Shown here piece after piece: positions 10,617 through 19,936 of a stretch of 64,000 bases of DNA. This DNA comes from Staphylococcus sp. KG4-3 (GTDB taxonomy: Bacteria > Bacillota > Bacilli > Staphylococcales > Staphylococcaceae): NCBI RefSeq assembly GCF_033597815.2, contig NZ_CP166245.1, positions 1,612,001 through 1,676,000 of the forward strand. Reading direction: 5' to 3'. The position numbers and the translations under genes were made by a program. The notes beneath the pieces are model-generated. The model had not been told where the DNA came from and did no database searches. It was given only the letters and a program-made list of their open reading frames with translations. The stretch's first letter is position 1. Each line of letters begins with the position of its first letter.

Positions 10617-10686
10617 CTTTAACCCTCTTTTCTGACTATTAATTATAACATTTACTCATTTTTTTGAAATATTAATTTTAAAAAAA

Positions 10687-10728
10687 GAAATCGCTAGATA
10701 CTATATTATATAGTCTACTAACGATTTC
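10687..10728 (-). terminator. Terminator after mnmA
   Basis: GAAATCG (10687-10693) and CGATTTC (10722-10728) close a long AT-rich stem; on the minus strand it is followed by TTTTTTT. It lies just past the mnmA stop and separates it from the TPR-recD2 unit. Confidence 0.8.
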
Positions 10729-10751
10729 TAAATAATACTTCATCTTTTGGT

Positions 10752-11864
<1,113 letters not shown>

Positions 11865-13010
11865 TTATACGTCCTCCTTAAATTTATGATAAATTTTATG
11901 AATTTCTGTAGCTATATATTTTATTTCTTGTTCAGTTGTTTGTTCATTAAAACTAAACCTTACCGAATGTTTTGCTCGATTATCTTCTTCATCATACATT
12001 GCTTGTAATACATGTGATGGTGTTGTAGTCCCTGCAGTACAAGCTGAACCTGATGAAACATATATATTGGATAAATCTAATAAAGTTAGCATTGTTTCTA
12101 CATCTATAAATGGTAAATATAAATTTACAATGTGGCCAGTTGAATCTGTCATAGAACCATTTAATTCAAATGGGATTGAGCGTTCTTGTAATGAAACTAA
12201 GAATGTATTTTTAAGATTCATTAAATGGACATTGTTTTCGTCTCTATATTGGTTTGCAAGTGTAACAGCTTCAGCTAATCCAACAATTTGCGGTAGATTT
12301 TCAGTACCAGCTCTACGTTTAGCCTCTTGTTCTCCACCTAATTGTTGATATTTTAATGAAGTGCCTTCTTTTAGTAGTAGTATTCCAACGCCTTTAGGAC
12401 CACCAAATTTGTGTGCAGTAATACTCATTGCATCAATGGCAAATTCATGAAAATCTATTTCTAAATGACCAATCGCTTGTACTGCATCAACATGAAACAG
12501 CGCATTAGATTTACCAACAATTTCTTCAATATCGTACATTGGTTCGACGGTACCTACTTCATTATTAACAAACATGATTGAAACTAAAATCGTTTGTTCT
12601 GTAATAGCATTTTTTAATTGTTGAAGGTTTATTATGCCTTGTTTATCAACATCTAAATATGTGACTTCAAAACCTTCTTTCTCTAGTTGCTCAAATACAT
12701 GGAGTACAGAATGGTGCTCAATTTTGGAAGTGATAATATGTTTTCCTCTGTGCATCTGGTCATAAGCCATTCCTTTAATAGCAGTGTTATTAGATTCTGT
12801 CGCACCACTTGTAAAAATTACTTCACTTGGTTTTGCGTTAAAAGAAGATGCAATTGTACGACGTGCTTCATCTAAATACTTCCGTGCATCTCTCCCTATA
12901 CTATGAATGGAAGACGGATTACCATAATGAACAGAATAAATATCCATCATTTTATCAATTACTTCTTGCTTAACTGGTGTTGTAGCAGCATAATCTGCAT
13001 ATACTTCCAT
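11865..13010 (-). CDS. iscS: Cysteine desulfurase (IscS/NifS class V aminotransferase)
   Basis: The 381-residue PLP enzyme transfers sulfur from cysteine; the product is used by MnmA encoded immediately downstream. Visible are YADYAATTP at the N-terminus, the PLP-lysine motif SITAHKFGGPKG near residue 200, and the mobile cysteine loop SSGSACTAG near 325. ATG 13010 was chosen because GGAG lies eight bases upstream; the longer GTG start at 13019 touches that site. It is the dedicated tRNA-thiolation desulfurase, distinct from SufS, by context. Confidence 0.94.
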   Translation of the reverse strand: MEVYADYAATTPVKQEVIDKMMDIYSVHYGNPSSIHSIGRDARKYLDEARRTIASSFNAKPSEVIFTSGATESNNTAIKGMAYDQMHRGKHIITSKIEHHSVLHVFEQLEKEGFEVTYLDVDKQGIINLQQLKNAITEQTILVSIMFVNNEVGTVEPMYDIEEIVGKSNALFHVDAVQAIGHLEIDFHEFAIDAMSITAHKFGGPKGVGILLLKEGTSLKYQQLGGEQEAKRRAGTENLPQIVGLAEAVTLANQYRDENNVHLMNLKNTFLVSLQERSIPFELNGSMTDSTGHIVNLYLPFIDVETMLTLLDLSNIYVSSGSACTAGTTTPSHVLQAMYDEEDNRAKHSVRFSFNEQTTEQEIKYIATEIHKIYHKFKEDV

Positions 13011-13070
13011 GCTTGACACTCCTTAAAATTTTATCAATGTTCCAATGATAGCACCATATAATTAATTTTT

Positions 13071-14702
13071 CTAGTTGTCTGTTTCAAAATGACCATTTTC
13101 ATCAATATCTTTAAAATCCTCTAATAATTTCATAGTGTTTTTGATATCTGATGGTTGTTTACTATTCAATGACATATTTTGCAATCGCTTATCATTAATA
13201 TGCCAGTGCGTAGCAGTGATTTTTGATTGTAAATACTGATCATGTGTAACGATAAGTACTTGACCTTGAAAACTTTCAATCATTTTTAATATTAAATCTT
13301 GCGTAGCTATATCAAAATAATTGGTTGGTTCATCTAAAATAAGAAGATGTGGGTTTGAGAAATATAATAATACAAACTGCAATCTACTTTTCTCGCCCAT
13401 GGATAAAAATGCGATAGGTTGATTAATTTTTTCCTTATTAAAATCAAAAGAAGCTAAAATCGTTTGCGCTTCACTACGAGTCACACTGTCCAATGCCATC
13501 ACCATGTCTAATGGGCTGCTGTTAAAGTTCAAGTTGTTATTTTGCTGGTCAAAACTAGCCATTTTAAGCGATGGCGTAATATATATATCACCTTTATTCG
13601 GTTTTATGTCTTGTTTAATCATTGCGATAAATAATGATTTGCCACTACCATTCGGACCCGTTAAAAGTATATTTTCTTTATTTTTCATTTCAAAGTTAGC
13701 ATTCGTATAAATTTCTTGTTGATTTATAGTTATACTAACATTTTCAAATCTAATTAAGCTACGCTTTCGCAAACGTGTTTGCTCATTAAAATGAAAATCC
13801 CTATTATCATTTTTGGGTGCTTCAATTTGCTTTTCATTAACCTTTTGTTTTAGTTGTGATTCCTTTACTTTAGCTTTTTGAGCTAATTTGCTTAACCTTT
13901 TTTGTTGTATTGGGTCTCGCACACTAGTTGATTGTTGTGAAGTTGAATGCCATTCATTCACTCGTCTAATAGTTGCTTCAAGTGCTTTGACTTCTTTTTG
14001 TTGTTTTTCATAAGCGTTGACTTGTGATTGATGAGCCAAATCTACAACATGTTTATAGTGATCATAATTACCTTGAAATTTTCTCGTTCCATTACGTGTT
14101 ATTTGATAAATGTGTGATGCCGTTTGATTGATGAATCCTCTGTGATGCGATACAAAAACGATAGTCTGTTTAGATTTATTTATATTCGTTATCAAATTAT
14201 CTAGCATTGTCATATCAAGATGATTAGTAGGTTCATCAAGTAATATTAACGATTTTTTTGACAAAAATGCTTTTAGTATCGCTACACGTGTTTGCTGTCC
14301 TCCACTAAGCGACGCAACCTTTTTATCTAAGTCGATTTCCGTTAAATCAAATAATTTTGCTTGCGTAATGATTTCTTGTTCAAATTCATAGCCTTCCAAT
14401 GCAACGTAATCACTTATTTTTTCATAATTATTTAGTATCTCTTTTTTCAATTGAGCTAATTGTGGTTTTAGAAATAGGATAAATTCCATTGCTGTCATCT
14501 CATAATAATCAGTCATATCTTGTTCCATTAAATATGCGCTTTCTCTATAAGTATCCTTAAGCGCATGCAAGAGTGTTGATTTCCCAACACCATTGTCTCC
14601 TAAAAACGCAACATGTTCTCCTTCTTCTATCTCAATGAGCACCTTATCAATCAGTATTTGTCCATACTGTTCAAATGGTTTTTGTTCATAATAAAAAGAC
14701 AT
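13071..14702 (-). CDS. ABC-F family ATPase, possible ribosome-protection protein
   Basis: The 543-residue protein has two ABC ATPase domains and no membrane segment. Domain 1: Walker A LGDNGVGKST (about residue 34), signature LSGGQQTRV, Walker B LILLDEPTNHLD. A charged interdomain linker of about 80 residues follows (KQQKEVKALEATIRR to KVNEKQIE). Domain 2: GPNGSGKSLF, LSMGEKSRLQF, LLILDEPTNYFD. This layout is ABC-F. The long linker and the C-terminal extension resemble Vga/Sal/Msr-like proteins that remove antibiotics from the ribosome, but no resistance profile can be read from sequence. It stands alone, just upstream of the iscS gene and apart from it by 60 bases, with a 290-base leader. 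Confidence 0.8.
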   Translation of the reverse strand: MSFYYEQKPFEQYGQILIDKVLIEIEEGEHVAFLGDNGVGKSTLLHALKDTYRESAYLMEQDMTDYYEMTAMEFILFLKPQLAQLKKEILNNYEKISDYVALEGYEFEQEIITQAKLFDLTEIDLDKKVASLSGGQQTRVAILKAFLSKKSLILLDEPTNHLDMTMLDNLITNINKSKQTIVFVSHHRGFINQTASHIYQITRNGTRKFQGNYDHYKHVVDLAHQSQVNAYEKQQKEVKALEATIRRVNEWHSTSQQSTSVRDPIQQKRLSKLAQKAKVKESQLKQKVNEKQIEAPKNDNRDFHFNEQTRLRKRSLIRFENVSITINQQEIYTNANFEMKNKENILLTGPNGSGKSLFIAMIKQDIKPNKGDIYITPSLKMASFDQQNNNLNFNSSPLDMVMALDSVTRSEAQTILASFDFNKEKINQPIAFLSMGEKSRLQFVLLYFSNPHLLILDEPTNYFDIATQDLILKMIESFQGQVLIVTHDQYLQSKITATHWHINDKRLQNMSLNSKQPSDIKNTMKLLEDFKDIDENGHFETDN

Positions 14703-14801
14703 ATCAATTCCCCCACTTTATGGACATGACATATCTTCATTGTGTTATATATATTACTTTATATGTTGTTGCTTAAGTATTTTCACGTAATTTAGACAGG
14801 G

Positions 14802-14864
14802 TCATATCCCATAATTTTTATTTAAATTTAATTGGTTTGTATATTTCTTATGAGATTTATCCAT
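14802..14864 (-). CDS. Possible 20-residue leader peptide before the ABC-F gene
   Basis: A short ORF begins MDKSHKKYTNQ and ends NYGI, about 100 bases upstream of the ABC-F start. The ribosome site is weak. Antibiotic-inducible ABC-F genes often have such leader ORFs, which is the only reason to list it. There is no clear attenuator hairpin beside it. Confidence 0.2.
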   Translation of the reverse strand: MDKSHKKYTNQLNLNKNYGI

Positions 14865-14992
14865 TGTCTTAATTAAGCCACCTAACGTTTTATTTTCATA
14901 TAAGTATAACAATGAGCAATTTCTTACGCAAGTTTTTAATCGCCTGTTATACTACTGTGTATTAACAAGCTCAAGGAGGATTACGATATAAA

Positions 14993-15991
14993 ATGAACAA
15001 TTTAAAATTATCTGCGCTTAACTTAGTACCAATCCGCGAAGGTCAAGATGATCAAGCAGCAATCAAAGATATGGTTAAACTTGCGCAAGATTTAGAAGCA
15101 CTTGAATTCGAACGTTATTGGATAGCTGAACACCATAACGCTCCTAATTTAGTAAGTTCGGCAACTGCCTTATTAATTCAACACACACTAGAACACACTT
15201 CAAAAATACGTGTCGGTTCTGGTGGTATTATGTTACCAAATCATGCACCATTAGTTGTTGCAGAACAATTCGGAACAATGGGAACTGTTTTCCCAAACCG
15301 TGTAGACCTTGGATTAGGCCGTGCTCCAGGAACAGACATGATGACTGCTAGCGCTTTACGTAGAGATCAACATAACGGCGTTTATGAATTCCCTGAAGAA
15401 GTTGAACAACTTTCAACTTACTTTGGCCCAGCTAATCAACAAGGATATGTACGTGCCTATCCAGCTGTTAATAAGCAAATACCACTTTATATACTTGGTT
15501 CTTCTACAGATTCAGCGCATTTAGCCGCACGTAAAGGTCTACCATATGTGTTTGCTGGCCATTTTGCACCGCAACAAATGAAAGATGCTATTCAAATATA
15601 TAAAGAACTATTTGAGCCATCTGACGTATTAGACAAACCTTATGTTATTGTTTGCCTTAATGCAATTGTTGCAGATACAGATGAACAAGCTGAATACTTA
15701 GCAACTACGCAAGCACAAGTAATGGTGAGCATCACTAGAGGTAGAATGCAACCTGTACAACCACCAACTGATGATTTAAAAGGGCTCTTAACGCCTACAG
15801 AATATGAAATTGCAAAACAAAGAATGCAACAATCCTTAATCGGGTCTAAAGAGACAGTTAAAGCTAAAATTCAAGACTTTATCAAAGAACACGGTGAAAT
15901 AGATGAACTGATGGCAATTAGTTATATTTATGATCAAGACGCACAGTTAGATTCTTATAAAAAGCTCAAAACAATTGTCGAAGAGATATAA
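14993..15991 (+). CDS. LLM class flavin-dependent oxidoreductase (MsnO8-like)
   Basis: The 332-residue protein is a bacterial luciferase-like monooxygenase: LKLSALNLVPIREG at the start, FERYWIAEHHN near residue 40, IRVGSGGIMLPNHAPL near 75 and GLGRAPGTD near 106. These FMN or F420 enzymes oxidise varied substrates; none is evident here. Transcribed rightward, against most neighbours, from a likely extended -10 box TG-T-TATACT near 14945-14953. GGAGG lies 13 bases before the ATG, longer than ideal. Flanked by an ABC-F gene and small stress-type genes, with a big hairpin downstream. Confidence 0.88.
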   Translation: MNNLKLSALNLVPIREGQDDQAAIKDMVKLAQDLEALEFERYWIAEHHNAPNLVSSATALLIQHTLEHTSKIRVGSGGIMLPNHAPLVVAEQFGTMGTVFPNRVDLGLGRAPGTDMMTASALRRDQHNGVYEFPEEVEQLSTYFGPANQQGYVRAYPAVNKQIPLYILGSSTDSAHLAARKGLPYVFAGHFAPQQMKDAIQIYKELFEPSDVLDKPYVIVCLNAIVADTDEQAEYLATTQAQVMVSITRGRMQPVQPPTDDLKGLLTPTEYEIAKQRMQQSLIGSKETVKAKIQDFIKEHGEIDELMAISYIYDQDAQLDSYKKLKTIVEEI

Positions 15992-16100
15992 TTTATTAAA
16001 TAAGCCCAGACTTTTCGCAATTCAATGTTTAATATTCATCAAAATAGTAGTTAAGTAAGTGAATATACGAAATATAAATTTAAAATTTTAATTAATAAGT

Positions 16101-16145
16101 GTTTATATTTTGAAATTCATCATAGTTAAATTTCAAAATATAAAC
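16101..16145. repeat. Perfect 17-bp inverted repeat
   Basis: GTTTATATTTTGAAATT (16101-16117) and its exact complement (16129-16145) are separated by 11 bases. It lies downstream of the LLM gene. It lacks a T-tract and is very AT-rich, so a terminator role is not obvious. Confidence 0.7.
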
Positions 16146-16189
16146 TTGCAATTATTCATACTAGATTGCCACAACCTATCATAAAAATT

Positions 16190-16249
16190 AATGCCTACTA
16201 AACAATGGAAAGCTTAAGTCTAGTTCTTATCCGATGTTTAGTAGGCATT
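16190..16249 (+). terminator. Perfect 15-bp inverted repeat with 30-base loop, probable terminator of the LLM gene
   Basis: AATGCCTACTAAACA (16190-16204) pairs exactly with TGTTTAGTAGGCATT (16235-16249). The loop is unusually long for an intrinsic terminator and the T-tract is short (ATTTATAA). It may be a terminator or a structured RNA or recombination remnant. Confidence 0.55.
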
Positions 16250-16282
16250 ATTTATAATTAATTACATTTAATTGCAAATAAA

Positions 16283-16313
16283 AAGGGTCAAGACATTATT
16301 TTATCCTAACCCC
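16283..16313 (-). terminator. Terminator after the small-protein genes
   Basis: On the minus strand GGGTTAGG pairs with CTTGACCC (G-U pairs included), followed by TTTTTA. It lies about 30 bases past the 55-residue ORF. Confidence 0.6.
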
Positions 16314-16343
16314 TCTTCATTATCCTATTTTTTACAACAAATA

Positions 16344-16511
16344 TTATTTTTTATCGTCATTTTTGTCATCTTTTTTATCGTTATCACTGCCACCAGTGAA
16401 TTTATCGATTTGTTCAGATGCTTGTTTTGCTTTTTCATTGTCTGTATCTTTTAATTTATCTGATACATTTTTTGCAGCTTCTTTTGCTTTATCTAAAAAG
16501 TTTTCCGCCAT
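16344..16511 (-). CDS. Small lysine/aspartate-rich protein, antitoxin-like (MT0933 type)
   Basis: A 55-residue ORF starts MAENFLDKAKEAAKNVSDKL and ends in a DNDKKDDKNDDKK tail. The helical repeat KAKEAAKNVSDK and the segment QIDKFTGG resemble the small MT0933/Rv0909-like antitoxin family, but there is no adjacent toxin gene, so this may only be a stress-induced hydrophilic protein. Start is supported by AAAGGAGAG nine bases upstream. It directly follows the CsbD-like gene, 35 bases away, and both probably share a promoter and the 16283-16313 terminator. Confidence 0.75.
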   Translation of the reverse strand: MAENFLDKAKEAAKNVSDKLKDTDNEKAKQASEQIDKFTGGSDNDKKDDKNDDKK

Positions 16512-16546
16512 TTAAAATCTCTCCTTTATTAATCATAAACTATAGG

Positions 16547-16729
16547 TTATTTTTTAAATTTATCGATAACATCATTAGCTTTATCTTTTGCATTTTCTAC
16601 AAATTCTTTAGCTTTACCAGAAGTTTTATCTTCTTTACCTTCGTTTTCTAAATCTTTATTATCAGTAACGTTACCTAATGTTTCTTTCACGTTACCTTTT
16701 GCTTGTTCTACTTTGTTTTCGTCTGCCAT
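16547..16729 (-). CDS. CsbD family stress protein
   Basis: A 60-residue hydrophilic protein begins [19 protein letters not shown] and carries the CsbD repeat [21 protein letters not shown]. The ATG at 16729 has AAGGAGG upstream; longer in-frame starts would include it. CsbD homologues are controlled by SigB in bacilli and staphylococci; I did not find a clear SigB promoter. Molecular function is unknown. First gene of a two-gene unit of small charged proteins. Confidence 0.9.
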   Translation of the reverse strand: MADENKVEQAKGNVKETLGNVTDNKDLENEGKEDKTSGKAKEFVENAKDKANDVIDKFKK

Positions 16730-16861
16730 GTAAATTACCTCCTTAATGATGTATATATTATAGGTACCACTAATTTTAATAAATAAACATCTCAAACATA
16801 GATTAATAAATATTTTCCAAAATTATTATATCATTACTGTAAAATGATACTTCTGTATAAT

Positions 16862-17281
16862 TTAGATATAGAACATATACCCATCTAGATTATTTGTATC
16901 TTTATATTCTGCTAAATATTTTAATGATGTGTTATCTAGCACATCTCTTACTGCGTCTCTCATTCTAATCCAAAGTTGCTTTTGAGCAGGTGGTTCTGAA
17001 TCAATACTTTCAACGAATGTAATTGGACCTTCTAATAAACGAATAATATCCCCCGCTGTTATCTCTTCAGATGGTACTCTTAACTGGTAACCACCTTTTG
17101 CACCACGAACACTTCGAATTAATCCGGCATTTCTCAATGGACCGACTAATTGCTCTAAATACAAATCGCTCAAATTATTTTCTTCCGCAATAGATTTTAA
17201 AGAAACACACCCTTGACCTTCTTTTTTAGCAAGAGATATCATTAGTGTTAACCCATATCTTCCTTTAGTTGAAATTTTCAT
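16862..17281 (-). CDS. cymR: Rrf2 family cysteine-metabolism repressor CymR
   Basis: The 139-residue protein begins MKISTKGRYGLTLMISLAKK and has an N-terminal winged helix (SIAEENNLSDLYLEQLVG, IRSVRGAKGGYQL). The three clustered cysteines that bind Fe-S in IscR are absent (the region reads EPPAQKQLW), whereas Cys25 (GQGCVSL) is kept; in S. aureus this residue is the oxidation-sensing thiol of CymR. With CysK as partner CymR represses sulfur uptake and cysteine synthesis genes. It is divergent from rarA with an 86-base shared promoter region. Confidence 0.92.
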   Translation of the reverse strand: MKISTKGRYGLTLMISLAKKEGQGCVSLKSIAEENNLSDLYLEQLVGPLRNAGLIRSVRGAKGGYQLRVPSEEITAGDIIRLLEGPITFVESIDSEPPAQKQLWIRMRDAVRDVLDNTSLKYLAEYKDTNNLDGYMFYI

Positions 17282-17367
17282 TATATTACCTCACTTAATT
17301 CGAATACTATATAATAACATTCTATCACTTTTTACGTTAATATAGAATTAGAAAGGTGTGAAACATT

Positions 17368-18642
17368 GTGTTAAACGAACCACTAGCTTCAAGAATGCGA
17401 CCAAGCAACATTGATGAGATTATATCTCAAGAGCATTTAGTTGGTCCAAAAGGCATTATCAGAAGGATGGTAGAAACAAAAAGATTATCCTCAATGATTT
17501 TTTATGGACCACCTGGTATCGGCAAAACAAGTATTGCTAAAGCTATATCAGGAAGTACTCAATTTAAATTTCGTCAATTAAATGCAGTTACAAATACAAA
17601 AAAAGACATGCAACTTATAGTTGAAGAAGCTAAAATGTCTGGGCAAGTTATTTTATTATTAGATGAAATCCATCGTTTAGACAAAGCTAAACAAGATTTC
17701 CTATTACCACATTTGGAAGATGGAAAAATTGTTCTTATTGGGGCTACGACATCAAATCCATATCACGCAATAAACCCTGCCATCCGTTCTAGAGCTCAAA
17801 TATTTGAACTTTATCCATTAGATGAAGATGACATCAAAGCTTCATTGAATAGAGCTCTAAATGACGAAGAACGTGGTTTAGCAAGCTATAATCCGATTGT
17901 AGACGAAGACGCGATGACTTATTTTACAACTCAAAGTCAAGGTGACGTGAGAAGTGCTTTAAATGCATTAGAATTAGCAGTTTTAAGTTCAGACATAACA
18001 GATAACCAACGCCACATCACCTTACAAGATGCTAAAGATTGTTTACAAAAAGGTGCATTTGTAAGTGATAAAGATGGTGACATGCATTATGATGTGATGA
18101 GTGCATTTCAAAAATCAATTCGCGGTAGTGATGTAAATGCTGCACTTCATTATTTAGCGCGCTTAATTGAAGCTGGCGACTTACCTACAATCGTTAGGAG
18201 ATTGTTAGTCATAAGTTATGAAGATGTAGGTCTTGCATCCCCTAATGCGGGACAACGCACATTAGCTGCTATCGAATCAGCTGAACGTTTAGGCTTTCCT
18301 GAAGCTAGAATACCTTTAAGTCAGGCCGTTATTGAACTCTGCTTATCACCTAAATCTAATTCAGGAATCGCTGCTATTGATGCTGCCCTTTCTGATATAC
18401 GCAAAGGGCATATAGGACAAATTCCTGATCATTTAAAAGATGGTCATTATGCTGGAGCTAAAGAACTAGGTCGTGCTATTGGTTATAAGTACCCTCACAG
18501 TTATGACAGTGGATTTATTCCTCAACAATATCTACCTGATAAACTTAAAAGTAGAATTTATTATGAACCGAAAACGACTTCTAAAAGTGAACAACAATTC
18601 AAATCGGTTTATGAAAACATCACCCAAGCGCAACAAAAATAA
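17368..18642 (+). CDS. rarA: Replication-associated recombination protein A (MgsA/RarA AAA+ ATPase)
   Basis: The 424-residue AAA+ protein is related to clamp loaders and RuvB and acts at stalled replication forks. Walker A is IFYGPPGIGKTSIAKA near residue 49, Walker B LLLDEIHRLDKA near 96, sensor GATTSNPYHAINPAIRSR follows, and the C-terminal tetramerisation domain has SYEDVGLASPNAG. It starts with GTG (17368) behind GAAAGGTGTG. It ends at a terminator shared with the convergent tcdA. Confidence 0.94.
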   Translation: MLNEPLASRMRPSNIDEIISQEHLVGPKGIIRRMVETKRLSSMIFYGPPGIGKTSIAKAISGSTQFKFRQLNAVTNTKKDMQLIVEEAKMSGQVILLLDEIHRLDKAKQDFLLPHLEDGKIVLIGATTSNPYHAINPAIRSRAQIFELYPLDEDDIKASLNRALNDEERGLASYNPIVDEDAMTYFTTQSQGDVRSALNALELAVLSSDITDNQRHITLQDAKDCLQKGAFVSDKDGDMHYDVMSAFQKSIRGSDVNAALHYLARLIEAGDLPTIVRRLLVISYEDVGLASPNAGQRTLAAIESAERLGFPEARIPLSQAVIELCLSPKSNSGIAAIDAALSDIRKGHIGQIPDHLKDGHYAGAKELGRAIGYKYPHSYDSGFIPQQYLPDKLKSRIYYEPKTTSKSEQQFKSVYENITQAQQK

Positions 18643-18670
18643 TAATAACTCTAGATTTATATTAAAAAAA

Positions 18671-18702
18671 CAGAGGTTGAGATTATTACATCTCAACCTC
18701 TG
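18671..18702. terminator. Bidirectional terminator between rarA and tcdA
   Basis: CAGAGGTTGAGAT and ATCTCAACCTCTG form a perfect 13-bp stem with a six-base loop, flanked by AAAAAAA and TTTTTTT, so it works for both convergent genes. Confidence 0.95.
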
Positions 18703-18747
18703 TTTTTTTAATATAAAATATTGAATAACTGCATACTAGGTATGACT

Positions 18748-19518
18748 TTACATTTTATCTTTAATACGTGATACAGGTATATCTTTTAAAATATCATTAA
18801 CAACATAGCTAGCGCTAATCAAACCAACTACACTTGGGACAAATGCGTTAGAAGACGGTGGGATTTGACCTTTTCTCGTTGGTGCGTTTGCATCACCTAC
18901 AGTATCTTTAACATCTTCTCTTATTACTATGGGACTTTCATCTGAAAATACAACAGGGACCCCTTTATATATCCCAAGTTTTTTTAATTTACGACGAATA
19001 ATTTTAGCCATTGGATCCATATACGTTTCAGAAATATCAGCAATCCTAAACCGTGTCGGATCTGTTTTATTTGCAGCACCCATACTGGAAATAACAGATA
19101 TGTCTCTTTCCAAGCATTCTTTCATTAAATGCACTTTATACATGATAGTATCACTTGCATCAACAAAGTAGTCAATATCATAATTATTGAACAAAGCTTC
19201 GTATGTTTCTTCTGTATAAAACATATGTAATGAAGTTACTCTGCACTCAGGATTAATCAATTTTATACGTTCTTCCATCAAAGTAACTTTACTTTGTCCA
19301 ACAGTAGTTGTTAATGCATGTAATTGACGGTTCACATTAGTGATGTCTACATCGTCTTTATCTATTAAAATGATATGTCCAATATTAGTACGTGCTAGAG
19401 CTTCAGCAGCAAATGAGCCGACTCCTCCAACGCCTAAAATCACCACAGTTTTTTGTTTTAATAATTCTAAACCTTCTTGACCATAAGCCAATTCATTTCT
19501 TGAAAATTGATGTTTCAT
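18748..19518 (-). CDS. tcdA: tRNA threonylcarbamoyladenosine dehydratase
   Basis: The 256-residue E1-like enzyme cyclises the t6A37 side chain of tRNA (ct6A). The Rossmann-type ATP loop GVGGVGSFAAEALAR lies near residue 33, followed by IDKDDVDITNVNRQ and the DASDT segment near 120, all typical of TcdA/YgdL. The start MKHQFSRNEL at 19518 has GGAG six bases upstream; an upstream in-frame extension lacks one. It neighbours 6S RNA and aspS as in Bacillus (yrvM-bsrA-aspS). Confidence 0.93.
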   Translation of the reverse strand: MKHQFSRNELAYGQEGLELLKQKTVVILGVGGVGSFAAEALARTNIGHIILIDKDDVDITNVNRQLHALTTTVGQSKVTLMEERIKLINPECRVTSLHMFYTEETYEALFNNYDIDYFVDASDTIMYKVHLMKECLERDISVISSMGAANKTDPTRFRIADISETYMDPMAKIIRRKLKKLGIYKGVPVVFSDESPIVIREDVKDTVGDANAPTRKGQIPPSSNAFVPSVVGLISASYVVNDILKDIPVSRIKDKM

Positions 19519-19654
19519 GCCATTCTCCTTAATAATAAGAGCAATTAAATATAATTTGTACATTTGAAATTCTTTTTCTCTTATTGAATTTAATATATTT
19601 ATTTTATTTCAATTTAATTAAAAATATCAAGTTTTGTATTTTATATCAAAAAAA

Positions 19655-19880
19655 TACGCAAGACCGAAGTCTTGCGTACCGATAGAGTCCATAAGTGCCG
19701 TAGTTATAAAATGCTTGATCATTCGGCCTGCTTAAAACAGGTGGGTGCCCTGTTTCTTGTTTTGCAAGTCCTCCTAGTGAGGCGTGTGCGCTGCAAGAAA
19801 ACCCATTGGGCTCCCGGATCAAAGAGTGTTAGGCCCAAATATAAAGCAAACATACGAACACTACAGATGACTATCTTATG
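19655..19880 (-). ncRNA. ssrS: 6S RNA
   Basis: About 225 bases between tcdA and aspS, the position of 6S-1 (bsrA) in Bacillus. The 5' end CCATAAG (near 19874) pairs with CTTATGG near the 3' end, and CTGTAG pairs with CTACGG, giving the long rod closed around internal bubbles typical of 6S. The central part (GGCCTAACACTCTTTGATC, AGCCCAATGGG) also fits. A promoter TTGCTA-16-TATTAT (TATTAT at 19887-19892) and a terminator hairpin (19655-19678, TTCG loop then T7) set orientation and limits. 6S binds sigma-A RNA polymerase in stationary phase. Identity rests on synteny and structure, not on a search. Confidence 0.85.
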
Positions 19881-19936
19881 GGATTAATAATAACACAATA
19901 TTTGAAATTAGCAAGAATAAAAGCTTATAACAAAAA

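Noticed and set aside
16272..16651. Plus-strand hydrophobic frames rich in phenylalanine (16272-16454, 16418-16651)
   Set aside because: They are antisense to the Lys/Asp-rich CsbD-type genes, whose complement gives Phe-rich frames.
19672..19887. 71-codon plus-strand frame at the 6S RNA
   Set aside because: It is antisense to the structured 6S RNA, whose promoter and terminator point leftward.
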